Assembly: GCA_009829735.1 (NCBI GenBank)
Contig: CM020619.1
Location: 12,515,777 to 12,579,776, forward strand
Source: Pyropia yezoensis
Lineage: Eukaryota; Rhodophyta; Bangiophyceae; Bangiales; Bangiaceae
DNA length: 64,000 bases
Reading direction: 5' to 3'
Shown: positions 19,902 to 31,499 of the stretch, one piece after another
Layout of the letters: each line of letters begins with the position of its first letter
Numbering within the stretch: the stretch's first letter is position 1
Notes under the pieces: generated by a model
The model's database searches: none
What the model was told of the DNA's origin: nothing
The model's input: the letters and a program-made list of their open reading frames with translations, nothing else
Position numbers and translations under genes: made by a program

Positions 19902-22354
19902 TCGACGACTACGTTGCGTACAGCTTTGTGGTACAACACTGTTTGTCTCGGGAAGGTACGGACGACTACCTGCTCCAGATGCGCGCTTCATGTACCTGTC
20001 GGACGCCTCATACATTGAGCGCCATGGTCGCGGCAAGCGTCGACCTACATACTTAGAAGGTCGATTGCTGCCCAAACGGTTGTGTCGCGTTCACCGCTGA
20101 CCGCAAGGCTCTCACCGCGTGCGACGTCTGTGAAGCACCGAGGTTACCGCGCAGATAAGAATCCCGCCAAGCAGGCGACGTACTGGCCTTTATTGCCGTG
20201 GCTGCGGATGATGTTGGCAGACCCCGTCATCGGGCAGAACATGGTAGCCGCAATGAAGGAGGCCAGGCAAGCGGCGGAAGAAGGCCCTCCCAAGGATCTA
20301 CGTGATTGGTACGACGGGGCAGTTTTCCGAAAGCTGCACGCCAAAGGCTACTTTAGCTCCGACACGTGCGTCGCGCTGAGCATTTCAACCGACGGCTCTC
20401 GAGCCTGGAAGCAGCGTGGCTTTGAAGGTCGGCCAATTATTGCCCCTGTTCTAAGCCTCGACCCGGGAACAAGAGTCCGAATTATATCCAAACTTGTTCT
20501 GGGCATAACACCTGGGCCCCGACAACCGGTCAGCTTGGGAGTCTTTTCGAGGAGCTGAACGTCTTAGCTGCGGGAGTCAGTGGCGTGACCGTCGCCGGGT
20601 TTGACCAGCCCCAGTATGCGCATGCCCTCGTGGTCCAGTTCACTACAAACATGCCTGCAGGCGATAAGCTGCTGAACGTCATTGGGAAGAACGGGGAGTA
20701 CCCCGGGAGGCTCCGCATTCTTAGCGGAGTCCGCGCTCACAACCGGTGCTGGTTTTCACCCTACGATCCCCCGTATGATGTCTCCAACCCCCCCCCTGCT
20801 CAACGTCGGCGGTTTGATGTCCACGGGAACTCTACCCCGCGGCGCACGGCTGCCAGCGTGGCCGCGAGTGCTGCCAGGGTAAAGGGCGCCCGTCAGGCTG
20901 GGCAGAGCAAGACAGCCGTGCGCGCTTTGGCACAGCGGGAAGGCTTCAAGGGCTTCTCATTGTTCTTTTCTTCTAGCCCTGGGGACAAGGCCAGGTACCC
21001 AGTACTGAAATACCCCTTTGACATTAGTCTGGACCTGCTTCCGTACGACACCATGCACCTGTTTTCGAACAACGTCGTCCGTCGCCTTTGGGAACTATTC
21101 GCCGGCGAGAACGACCAGCTGGGAGCCGACCAGCTGGGAGCCGACCAGCCCTGTGTCGTCCCCTAGTCGGTGCGGCAAGCCATCGGCCAAGAAGTTGAGG
21201 ATGGCCGCCCGACCATCCACTTGACTCAAGCTCGCGCATTGCGGGACGTTGAGATTCACTCGAGCTCGTACAAAGCAGTTGATTGGATGTACTTCCTACT
21301 GTGCGTCGGTGGAGTCGTCTTGGCTGACCGGATTCCTAAACATTTTTTCAAAATGTTCATGGAACTTTGCTATGCCGGCAGACTACTGCTCAAGCCAAGT
21401 GCGTTGACGGAGGGCGAGCTGCACGCGGCGGACCAGCACATCAAGATGCTCTGCCACGCGTACTACAAGCACGTCTTTGCCGGAAAGGTGGAACGGCTCA
21501 GGTCGTGTCGGCTCACCATCGTAGCTTTGCTGGACGTTACCGCCAACTTGCGCTCCTGCGGGCCAGCGTGGTCATATTCGCAGTTTCCCGCTGAGCGCCT
21601 CATTGGCGTAGTCACGTGCTTGATTCAGTCACGGCGCTTCCCCTACGCAGCTTTGACGTCGGCTGTGTCGCCCAAGTACTCTGCTGAGCTAGTGACGAGC
21701 GTTGCGGAAACGCGCACAGCGGAGAAGTGAGCCGAGGCTACCGGGAAACCAGTCCATCGCGAGAATTTTGACCGCGCTGGCATGCTTTCAATCTCGAAAG
21801 ATCCAGTTTTAGATCCTCTTCCTTCGTGCAAGTCGACTGTTTAGCTCGTTGGCCCGGAGCTGGTCGAGAGGAAGGCTGTGTTGGCATTGGAACGTGCATC
21901 AACTATTCCGGAAATTGTACTTGCCAAGAAGTTCTTCCGGCTACGTTCGGCAAATGTCCAAGTTATTGGCACGGCGGCGACGACGGATGAAATGGGTGAC
22001 CGGCGGCGGGACCACCTGGTTCGGGTTAGCTCGTATGTCCGGCGAGCGGCAGCACGGGGAACGCCGCCTGTTCGCGTTCTTGTGAATGTGTACGGTGCTG
22101 TACATCACTTTGCTGTTGTCCTCATCGATGGGGCGCCAGGGGCATATGCGTTTATAGAGTGTATCAAGTCGGGGGCGGACGGGCAAGGCTCATTTGGTCT
22201 TGCGGAGAAGCGGCGCGATACGGAGTGCTTCACGAGCATGGGGGGTTTAATGCTGTACGTCAATGTGTCGTCCATTGACTCGGCTGTGGGGACTCTGTTT
22301 GTGCGAGGGAGTCACATAGTCTTGTATACCCGAGAGATTTTAAGTACGGAGTAG
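19902..22354 (+). pseudogene. Tnp2-type transposase, copy 2, full length
   Basis: It has the same motifs and shared lesions as copy 1: frameshifts near 20149 and 20530, and a TAG at 21164-21166. It also carries the C-terminus missing there. After PAERLIG it reads VVTCLIQSRRFPYAALTSAVSPKY and stops at 21730. A further frame to 22354 contains VNVYGAVHHFAVVLIDG, like the C-terminal domain of Tnp2 proteins. The gap 21731-21850 may be an intron or decay. Because both copies share the lesions, the gene was dead before duplication. Residue changes between copies include Q/K in EEGPP(Q/K)DLRD and A/V in LLN(A/V)IG. Confidence 0.82.
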
Positions 22355-22977
22355 AAAGCGGTCTGTGGTTTTTGTCAGCCGTCTCTCTCCTTGCACCATT
22401 CTCAGTGGGGCTGAGCATTGCCTTGACGCATAAATGACACAGTTGCCGTCTTTTTTTTGAGGGCCACAGGGCGGCGGTGGGAACAAACCTCGCGGGATGC
22501 TTCCCCGGAGCCGCGTCCGGGGTCGGGACGTGGCGGCTCCCAAGTGGCGCCGGTAGCATGCTGCCTAGACCGCACCGCGTGCCGCCCCGCTGTGCGCCCT
22601 GCAGGCCGGGACTCCGTCCTTATCATTCGGTTGGGCGCGCACAGGGACGTGGCACGGGTGGCCGGGGAGAGGAGCATCGACAGAAGCGCGCGTCGTGCTC
22701 CTCGGTTGCGCGACTTTTTACAACTTGAGAACAAATGCTCATTTGTTACAGACATTTCAGTTTCTGGTACAGTAATTAAACCGTCGGCCCCCCACTTGAT
22801 TTTGTTGGCCTCTCTTCGCTCTGCCACCTGCGCGTCTTCGAGTCTTGCTCACACCTCCGCGCCTTCCGCCCCCCACCGTAGTCTTCCTCTCGCTGCTGCC
22901 CCCCTTGTCTCTGGGGCCGGTGGCGGACCCGCTGTATTCGGGATCCTCCCCACTACCGCCGCGTACTATGCCATCTC
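22355..22977. other. Intergenic, no gene seen
   Basis: I find no supported gene here. It contains a T8 run near 22451 and CA-rich sequence. It is a possible 3' flank of the Tnp2 transposon, but I could not find its terminal repeat. Confidence 0.4.
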
Positions 22978-23988
22978 GTGCACGTGCACGGTCGCGGACC
23001 TCTTCTCGTCAACCGTCCGGTAATGGTAAGCACGGTGCCTGCGCCTCATGTTGACCTTGGGCCTCGGACCTTCCTCCTTTCTGACGTGGATGGTGTGGCG
23101 TTTACGTGGCGCTGGATGCGCTGTAGCTGATGCGTTTGTACCTTTTTGTTTGGTGGTTTGTACAGATGCTTAGTGGATAGGTTTTCCTTGTGGATGGTGG
23201 CATCTCAGACTTGGATGGCTTGATGTCGGCTGCGCAGGTTGCTGCAGATTTTGTGGCTCCGAATGCACACAGTACTCTGGTCGCCCGGGCACCCGCTGGT
23301 GCCCCCCCCCTCAAATCCCCCCCCCCACCCCGCAGATGCCCCCCCCCCCGTTCCGCCGGGGGAATTTGCACCTGCTTTGGCCACCCCCGGTGCCCCTCGT
23401 CCACCGCCTGATGCTGGATGAGACGCGGGCCCGAGTGCCCGGCGTCGCACGAGCGGGCGGGGGGGAATCTTCCCCGGAGGGGATCGGCCGCTGGACCACC
23501 CCGGCCGCCCCCTCCAGAAGATCAACACCTTCAAGCAGCAGGAGCTGCTGCTCACCCGCGCCGACGGCCGCAAGGTGTGGACGCGCGTGGCATTGGCCAT
23601 CCACAACGTTTTGCATTCCACCCTCCCCTTCTGCTCGCACCCGGAGGTCCGTCTACGTGCGGAGGTTAAGTACCTGGGGGGCTCTCTGCCGCGGTTCTCT
23701 CTGTGCGAATCGAGCTGGGCGGCGTGCGCGATGCTGTCTCGTGCCCTGCGCCACCAGCAGCCGCGCAGGTCATCTCGCCGTGACTCGGCGGCGGCCGCGG
23801 CCGCCGCAGCTGGGGATGCCGCTGCCCCGCGTGCCGCTGATGCTGCTTTGCCCGAAGACGGGACGCCTGCCGTGGCTGCCGGCCCCGCTGCTGTGGAGGG
23901 CAATGGCGGCGGCACTGCCATGGAGAGGACGCGCGAGCGGCAGCTGGCAGAGCAGCACCTGGCATGTTTTTGCGAGCTTGAGCAGTAG
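22978..23988 (+). CDS. Uncharacterised gene model, probably spliced
   Basis: The ATG at 22978 opens a short basic exon (MPSRARARSRTSSRQPSGN) that meets a consensus donor GTAAGC near 23035. Later open stretches look coding: DGGISDLDGLMSAAQVAADFVAPN from about 23190, a long Pro-rich run (23290-23430), and DHPGRPLQKINTFKQQELLLTRADG leading into KVWTRVALAIHNVLHSTLPF (about 23490-23620). The last frame ends at 23988 with an Ala/Arg-rich tail. Frame changes are needed between these pieces, so either introns or decay are present. I do not recognise the family. The long frame on the opposite strand (23205-24170) is more likely a shadow. Confidence 0.35.
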
Positions 23989-24599
23989 GAGAAAAAAGAA
24001 TAAGAAGTCACCATTTTCGTATCGACGAGAAAAAGCAAGATTGCGCACGACGCGAAATCATGCGCGCTCCGTCGTGCGGCCGTTTTCTCGGCTCTGTAAG
24101 CCAGGTCCGCAGTCCCACTTCTCCCGTTGCTCACGCTTCCGAGGGCGCCTGTGAGACAATGAAACTGCAATCGATCGCGGTTTTGTCGCGGTTCGGGCCC
24201 CCGCCTGCCTCACCATGGGTGCGGATCACGGATCGCGGTTTTACCGCGGTTTTGTTCCCTTAGGGCGGGTCCCAATTAACTATCGCCGCCGCTTTGCCTG
24301 CCACAACTGACTGCTACCGCAGCTCCAGCGGCGACCGCCAACGTCACCCCCATCATTGGCAGTCACTGCCGCTCCATGGACGCCTGCCGCCGCCGTTGGA
24401 GCGGAGGGCCAGCCGCCCTACCGACTAAAACTGCCAGCAGGCTGCCGACGGCGGCTATCACCGCAGCTCCCCACTGCCACCTTAATGGCAATGCCACGGC
24501 CTTCTTGCCGGCGATGGCCGCCGCCGAGTCTTTGGAAGCCATACACCTGGACAGTGCGAGATGTGGCCTGGAATGGAAGAAGCACGAGCGAAGTCGAAC
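23989..24599. other. Intergenic, no gene seen
   Basis: No gene is supported. A short near-repeat, ATCGCGGTTTT, occurs twice (about 24173 and 24232). Confidence 0.4.
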
Positions 24600-24960
24600 A
24601 AGAAAACAACCGTTCTCTGACCAATCAGCGCTTGGCTTCATGTCCGCTCTCACTCCACCCAATCACGTGATTTCCGCGCTCTGATTGTCATGGAGCGCTA
24701 TTGGGTAATCACCAGCTGCCAGCACGCGATTGGCTTGCACTGTTGCTCTTGCACTTGTATCCCAGTTCAAACCGGCCAACTTTGCGCACTCAGCTATATC
24801 GGACAAGAGCGGAACGACTGGCCCAAGGTATTTTTCATGCGATTATGCGCGTGATATTGTTGCTGTGCAGCGACGGCAGGTTCTCGGATGGGCCTGAGAC
24901 TTGGCACGCGTCGTCCGGATGACCCTCCCCTGGTGGCAGTATAAAAAACCCGAGCGAAAA
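24600..24960 (+). promoter_or_regulatory. Promoter-like island with CCAAT, CACGTG and TATA motifs
   Basis: Within about 330 bases there are CCAATCAG (24620), CCAATCACGTGA with an E-box (24658), inverted CCAAT boxes (ATTGGG near 24698, GATTGGC near 24729) and a good TATA box, AGTATAAAAAACC (24938). A tiny open frame starts 15 bases after the TATA box (24960, 30 codons). That is too close for a normal leader, so the target transcript is unknown. Confidence 0.4.
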
Positions 24961-27253
24961 TGACGCCGAGCTCGCTGTACAGGGTTGAATGGCTGGCCAG
25001 TGAGGCGCACATGCTGGAGCCCTCGCAAGCGTACGCCCAAATGTTGAATTAAAAGATACGTTGTGCGGATCAACGATCTATCAGCACAGAGGGACGCCCT
25101 CAGCGCGGCCTGAGGCGGACGAATTTTCAAAGGTGGCCTCCTTCAATGCAATTTAATGCAATCTTGCTCGTATCGGATGACGCAACGGACGGCGCTTCAG
25201 CATGCGGGGAGGTCCGTTGAAGGACGCACCAGCTGTTTTTTCATCCGATCACTCATTCCAGCCTTTGTACATGTCTATTGCGTCTTTTTCGCAACCTCAC
25301 CACGTTGTAAGTCTGATACTCAGAGGCCCGGTAGTGACGAACACACAGAATACGCGTGAAGAACGGGCCAGTCGATGTCTTGACTTCGCCCTCCAGGACG
25401 GAGAGCACATAATAAAAAAGCAGTTCGTGAGCTGTGATGCCCTCGAGCTTCTCTTTCTTTTGAAGTGACGAACAACTCTCGCCGATGGGATCTTCATACA
25501 CTTCTGTTGGCGCAAAGATTGGTGTCGCTCATCGGCCCTTCTGCATGAGATACACATTTAGTGCCGAGTCTGCCGCAAAAAAGGCTCAAATGAGCCCGTC
25601 CTGAGGCTCAAATGAGGCACGAATCAGTCGCCGACTCTGAGCCCTGGAGGCGTTGTTCGACCCCATTCCTTCGCGTGTCCGCCGGCGCACTTCAGCTGCG
25701 CCTGTGAGCAGCCTGTCACGTTCATCCGCTGTCGCACATCCTCGTCCGCCTCGGAGCCTGCCCACTCCACCCCACCCCAGACCGCTCCTCTCCCTTCCAT
25801 ATGTACACGCCCCTTAGATGGACTGCTCCCGAGTTGTCCCAAGAGTAAAGTGCCTGCGCTGAGTCCACTTCCGTGGTCGAAAGGAGCAGGAGACCACGGG
25901 AAGTATGAGAACTTGACGCAATAAAAGTGGTGCAAATGAGCCGGTCCGTAGAATAGACACTAGAGAGTATGTGCATTTAGAGAAAAAAAAGCCACTAAGA
26001 TTCGACGTATGTGCATTTCTAAGAGCATTCCACTTGGCTTTCGACTTTCTCAAGGCGCCGTGTTGGGCATGCTCACTCCAGTCTACTTCTTATATCGAGG
26101 AAGGTCGCCAGAAAAAGCTGCACCACAGCTCATGGGACAGCTTGAGAATAATCCGTGAGCGTGCAGCGCGCTATATTCGAGAATCGTTTCATGAGGGATT
26201 CTGCAGCAAACCATGGAACGGTTCTTAGGAACATTCCAGGACCGGTATGAGTACCGCGGGTCCACGTTTTGACGTCGTGTAATTGAAAGTTCTGGGGCCG
26301 CCCAAGATGAAGGGCACCCCTGTACGGATCTGCACCGGGTGTGCCCACCCGACCGCTGCTGCCCGCCGCTGCGACGCCCCCCCCAAGATGCTGTCCGCTC
26401 CCTCGCCCGCTCATCCTAATCATTGCCACGGTGTCCTGCACCGAGGGGGCCCATCCCACCCGACCGCTCCAGGGCCTGCCCAACCTCTGAGCGCACACCC
26501 ATGCTGTTCCCGTCCAACGTGTCACCCACCCCGTGGGGTATCTACCTCGGCTCTCGTACGCGCCGCCCTGGGTGCTTTTAGTGAGCCAATCTGGTGTCCC
26601 GCTCGTCTCCCGTCGTTTGTGCCTGGCATCAACCTGCCTATTCATGGTGTCGTCCCCCCCTACAGGCTGCCCCTGCGGCCGTTCTCCCGCCGTTGTTTTT
26701 TCATTTTTGATACCGTCCCTCTGGACCGCCACGCACTGGTATACCGCCTTCTTTTTTTTCGACGACAGAGGGGAGAGTGAGGGAAGGAGAATGCACACAG
26801 CATGTCCTGTGACCGCGTAACACTGCACGTCGACGCACAGGCAGTGTGGCGCGCTGCGGCCGTCGGCCACCGTGAAGAGCCCTCTAGGTCTCGTACACCT
26901 TAAACGTGTTTTTCTCTGTTGCCCGCCTCCGGTGCAAATAAATATATACTGGAAGCTGCCGCACAGAAGCACATCAGAACAAAAACCGTTGCATTGAAAA
27001 AAATACAGTAGAGTAACCCGACGGGGCCGTTCATCTCGCCAGCAGTAGCACAGGCGGCGTCCTCGCCACCACCAGCACCAGCGTGCTGCATTTATCGTGC
27101 TGCTTTCTTGCTTCTTCTCCTTGGCTTCCTCCCCCCCGTTTGACCAGCATGGCAGGGCACAGGGTGACGGACCTTAGAGCCGCTCCGAAGGCTCGCGGAC
27201 TCTCCACGAAAGGCACATAGGAAACGCTCCTCCGGCGCTGGCAGCAGCATTCA
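24961..27253. other. Intergenic, no supported gene
   Basis: This is 2.3 kb without a gene that I can support. The 280-codon minus-strand frame at 26130-26972 has no recognisable motif. Small repeats include AGGCTCAAATGAG twice (25583 and 25603) and GTATGTGCATTT twice (25968 and 26008). The base composition is closer to balanced than in the rest of the window. Confidence 0.4.
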
Positions 27254-28750
27254 GTGGCCTTCCCCGGATCGCACCAGGCCATAAGCGACCCGCCTGTCCC
27301 AGATGCCGCTGCACTTGGTCCTCCCGCCGCTCCCGCTGTCTGTCCGCCCCCCCCCCCTCGAGCTTCTGACTCTGGAGCGGACTCTCCCGCTCCGTCGGCT
27401 GGCCCTCCCGCATCGCTGGCTGGCCGACGCGTCGCTGGCGGATCATTTTTTGCACTCCCTGCCGCGCCCTGTGCCCCCCGCCCTGTGCCCACGACCGGCC
27501 CCCACGGGGCGTCCCCCGAAGGAGCGGTAAGCTGCGCTGGGAGGGCCCTGCTGGCAGCTGCGAGTGGGTTGAACCCAGCTCGGCCGAGGCTGGTTGACGG
27601 CGCTCGTCCGGCCGAGGACGCCAACTCTGTCGTCGCGGCGCCGCAGCCGCAGAGAGCGGGCTCGGACAAGGAGCCTAGTGGCAGCTGCGGGCGATCTCTC
27701 CCGTTCACGAAGCACGAGAAGCTCCGCTTACCGCACGCGTTGTGTGATGGGGACATGTCGTCGGGCGTCATGGTGTCTCGGGGGCCGATGTCGCGCCAGC
27801 AGAAGGACGCCCGGACCAGCCGCCACGCCGTATGGGTGGTGTTAGTAGCGGACCTATTCAACAGCAACAGGGAGTTTGTCGTCCCGAACGAGTGCTATGA
27901 CGGGGGTATTGACCCCAAACTGCACCCTCATAAGAGGACGGGGGAGCTCCTCCAGGCCGAGTGGTCTGAGGTACGCGCACCGCTGCCCCAAGCTATCTCT
28001 CCTCGCGTGCTCTTGTTTGTTTTTGTACTGAGTTGAGTGCCCATCGTCCTTAACATCCCACGCCGGGGGTGGGGGGGAAGGGTCGACTGCGCCACTGAGT
28101 GTTGTCCTCCGCGTGTGCCGCGCGGGTGTTTTCAAACCCTGCAGCGGTGCAAAGAGGGTAGTGTTAGGATGCAACCTCTGTGACGGCACGACGGACAACG
28201 CTCCAGTTGTAGTAACTCCTTAGCCGCCATGTGGCGCTCTGCTGCTGCTTAACCTCGACTGCTCTGTGTGTGTTTCTTTCTCTTCTTGTTCGCTGTGCAG
28301 CTGGGAGGTTTTTTCTGGAACACGTACAAGGACAGGACAGAACAACCGCGCGTTGTGGGGGCAGGTGTCAGACGAGGACGCGACCATTGACTACCGGTGC
28401 TCCCTCTTCCAACACCAGAACATGATCTTGAAACTGATCAACCCGGACGTCAAAGTCGACCCGAAACAAGAGGCCCCAAGTTGATGCTGAGGCAGCCATG
28501 GAGGCCCTTGTTGCCCAGTCCGCCGAGGTGGCGTCCGCGTTCAAGAAGCAGTCGGACCTGTCGAAGCTCACAACCCTCTCCCAGACTCTCAAGAATCTCA
28601 AGGATGCCGCAGCCGACCCCCAACTTTTCCAGTCTGTGGAGACCCGTCTGCAGCGGACTCTGTTGGCGGGGGCTTCCTCGTCCGAGCCTTCATGCCAAGA
28701 GACGGGATGGCAAGGGGCCGGGGATCCAACAAGCGACGGCATTAAAAGGT
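27254..28750 (+). CDS. Uncharacterised, probably spliced gene fragment
   Basis: A Pro/Ala-rich N-terminus (from 27254) is followed by an ordered block: AVWVVLVADLFNSNREFVVP, then NECYDGGIDPKLHPHKRTGE and LLQAEWSE. Translation then meets a donor GAG|GTACGC near 27970. After an acceptor TGTGCAG near 28299 the reading resumes GGFFWNTYKDR. It continues in shifted frames with QVSDEDATIDYRCSLFQHQ and a helical EALVAQSAEVASAFKKQSDL segment (28498 onward) before running into G-rich sequence. The order of blocks suggests one protein with at least one intron and one or more frame errors. I do not recognise its family; a transposon-associated accessory protein is possible. Confidence 0.4.
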
Positions 28751-29420
28751 TGATGGGGGGGGGTGGGGAAAGGGTAACTGGGGGGTGGGGAGGGGTGCGT
28801 AGAAGACGGGGGGCTTCTCCCATATGGTTGAAGGGCAAGGAAGGCGGGGGGGCGGGGCGACGGCAGGTGAAGAGTAGGAGCGGAGGCGGGGGAAATGGAG
28901 TGTGGACGGCCGGCGGGAGCTGTAACAAGGGGGAGAGTGTGGTGTCGAAGAGAGGGGCGCAGGAGGGTACTGGGCAGGGGAAATGGAGCGCTGTAGGGTG
29001 CTTCGCGCGGTGAATTTGCGGGCCAGGGTTGGTTGACGGTGAGGGCTTCACCAAGAGACTCCATGTGGTTCATTTATTCATTGGCCTGTCGTACAGGCGC
29101 AGCTGGCTCAGATGCTTGACCCATTATGTCATTTTCGCCGCGCGTGTGAATATTCCTGATCGTCGTGCCACCCGCTCTCTAGGGGGGGCCGGGGGGGAGC
29201 GTGTATTGGCGGTCTGCGAGCATCATACTCCCTCCTTATCGGCGAAGGTGAGGGGGGGGGGGGGGGGGGGATTGAGAAGGTGGGAGCACATTGGTGAGGA
29301 GAGACGGGAGCGGGCTAAGGGGGGGGGGCGGGGGGAGGAGGCGGGGCGGGGGCCAGCAGGTGGTGCCACACGGGGGGCGGTGAAGGCGTGTGAGAAGGAG
29401 TATAATGGGAAGAAGGGGAG
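28751..29420 (+). repeat. Strand-asymmetric G-rich tract with homopolymer G runs
   Basis: Over about 670 bases the plus strand carries many runs of four or more G and very few C runs, including a run of about 21 G at 29250-29270. It is strongly G-quadruplex prone. No gene is supported. Confidence 0.7.
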
Positions 29421-29513
29421 TGTACTCAAGGCTGCGGAGTAGCGCTATCGGTGATCCTGCCGGCTTGAGGGGGCTAAAAGAGGCTTCTTACATCAGAGAC
29501 GCCTTGGCATCTT

Positions 29514-30260
29514 TCAATACATCGGCCTGACGACCGGACGAAGCAATCCGAGATGCTCCGCCCGCCTTGTCCTTCTCACTCGCACATGTAAACGCTCCCT
29601 GTCCCGGCGCCGACTTCGCTGACTGGGGCACGCCGTATCGTTCTTACAAAAGTAAGCATTGCCACCGTCACGGTCATTGCGATAAGGCGCCAGTGCGTCA
29701 GTGGATGTAGGTGTGTGGCGGCAGCAATGAACGTGCAGCTTGTAGCACGCGCGTACCAGGCTTCGACGCCTGAAAAAAGGTACCCTCAGTGGGCGCCAGA
29801 ACAGACCCCAGCGCCTCACAGGCATGCCAAAAGCTTGCTCCATGTGGATACGGCTGTATTACTGGAAAATATTGTAGCTACCCTTCTACCTGTCTCCGCG
29901 CCCCCCGCAGGACCACAGGACCGCCATCACCTCCCCCGGCGCGTACGCCTCGTCCCTGAAGATGCTGTAGCCGTCTTCCATCAGCTGGGAAGTCACAGCG
30001 TCATGCGGATTCATCAGCATTTGCCCCAGCGCCGTGAAGCCGAAGACGGTGGAGTCGTGGACGGAGCCCAGTCTCTTGCATCGAGATGAACTCGTATTTG
30101 GCGTTCAACATGACCTCAACGTTGTAGGCGTAACAGCCCTTCCGGGAGTAGTAATCGGCCACACAGGGCACGTCACTAGTCAGGGGCTGCTCCTGGCGGA
30201 CGGCCACGCCGTTCACCGCACCCAGAACATTTTCAAAGGGCGACCGTCTGGACGTGCGCG
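29514..30260 (-). pseudogene. PIF/Harbinger transposase (DDE_Tnp_4-like) remnant
   Basis: Read leftwards, the frame gives ENVLGAVNGVAV, then DYYSRKGCYAYNVEV, GSVHDSTVFG, LMEDGYSIFRDEAY, YNIFQ and MEQAFGMPVRRWGLF, followed by ACYKLHVH. These are the ordered blocks of Harbinger-family DDE transposases (GAxDG, YxxRKGxY, HDS, DEAY, EQAFG..RW). The first catalytic Asp appears as Asn (GAVNG). One extra base before GSVHD shifts the frame near 30076, and TAG (29887-29889) and TAA (about 29862) interrupt the stretch between DEAY and EQAFG. It is certainly inactive. I could not find terminal repeats or the 3-bp target site. Confidence 0.82.
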
Positions 30261-31499
30261 TGTTGTGATCATGTCAAGTATCGGCCACTGGTCCAATCAA
30301 ACCCACACTGCACGACCTGTGCACGTCCACTTTTTTCGGGACGCACAATAGTACAATGCGGGGTCCATCGTGATGACTGCGCTCGACCGCCGAGTGCGGG
30401 CGTCCTGCAATATGCCGGGAGCCCGGCGAGGCAAACGGATGACAGCGTAGGTCAGCATATTGTTGGCTTTTAATTGGATTGGCTCTGCACAATTTGTCCA
30501 TTGCAAGTCTTGGGTCTTGTTATACATCTCAGTACGCCGTACAGGAACGTTGTACATATGGAGGGTGCTCGCGATGTCCTTTCTAAGCCCGTCACATGAT
30601 ACAGTACCGCGACACACGAAGGAAATGGAACTTGGAAAGGGCGTCAGTCTGCCGCCTCTTCTCCGTTCACAAATCGATTTATGGGCCGCGGGGGCCCCCG
30701 CGGGTCAGCGGTGCCAACCCCGCGGCGAGCCCCGGCAACGCAAGCCAATGAGTGTGGACCGCCCGCTCTGCATACATACATACATACATACGAGGGCACG
30801 AGGGAGCCGCACGCGGCGGTCCCGCCTTGGCAGCCAACACCGGTCGGCGCCCATCCAGCGCACCGTGCGGGATGACGCGGCCCAGTCGCCAGCCCCCTAT
30901 TTCTACTGTCAGCGTTGCAATGCCGCTCGAGGACCACCAACCAGGCCACTACAGTACTAGGGCGCGGTGCTGCCACTCACGAGGACACCCCCCCTGTACT
31001 CCCCGCCTCAACTGTAAAGGAGGGGGTCCTCGCTGCTCGCCGCGCCACGATGTGGGTTGACCTCTGTTGGGGCTGTGTGTTCGGGAAAACATGCGCGTCG
31101 AGCTAGCGCGACGCGAGCGCGCTCGCGCCACTTTTTAAGTATCCTGATATCCAGGAGGCTGGACAAGGGTATGTATGCTGCCTACAGGGGGTCATCGCTA
31201 CAAATTCAAGAGGAAGCCCTCCACTTGCTGTTTTTGTGTGTGTGGGCTGATTAGAGAACAGCAGCAGAGCCATCCTCGTCAGAGGCTGTCTTTCCTGCCA
31301 CAGCACGAGATCCTGCCGGGCCACCGCACCGGGATCGTTCGGTTGTAAGCCACGCGGAGGGACGCCAGCGCAGCGGTTGCACGTCGCCTGTCCTGATCCC
31401 CATTATCCAGATGGAGCGGTGAAGGGGGCGGCAACCGCGACGTGTGGTGCCGCTGCCCCCCCCCTAACACAGGCTAGCGTGGAGGGCCTACAGCGGTGG
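30261..31499. other. Intergenic; microsatellite; no supported gene
   Basis: Minus-strand frames at 30274-30617 may be an upstream part of the Harbinger remnant, but I cannot match them. Otherwise nothing is supported except a (CATA)5 microsatellite. Confidence 0.4.
30771..30791. repeat. (CATA)5 microsatellite
   Basis: This is a perfect tetranucleotide repeat of five units plus one base. Confidence 0.9.

Larger units (their letters stand above)
16502..21606. repeat. Tandem segmental duplication, unit 2 (5,105 bp)
   Basis: This is the second copy of the block at 1691-16501, carrying a solo LTR where unit 1 has the full retroelement. Beyond 21606 the sequence runs on into the rest of the plus-strand Tnp2 transposase. 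Unit 2 therefore keeps the original right junction, while unit 1 keeps the original left junction at 1690/1691. A haplotype misjoin in the assembly is the main alternative to a true duplication. Confidence 0.92.

Noticed and set aside
23205-24170. 321-codon minus-strand frame
   Set aside because: Ser/Ala/Pro-rich with no motif. The plus-strand reading has more natural blocks and a splice donor.
26130-26972. 280-codon minus-strand frame
   Set aside because: No recognisable motif, composition-driven and crossed by an A/T-rich interruption.
29854-29889. A 36-base intron in the Harbinger remnant
   Set aside because: The interval reads in frame through YNIFQ and into MEQAFG with two stop codons, so decay is simpler than an intron of that size.
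30771-30791. CRISPR-like or telomeric repeat
   Set aside because: It is a plain (CATA)5 microsatellite. No CRISPR array or telomeric repeat is present in the window.
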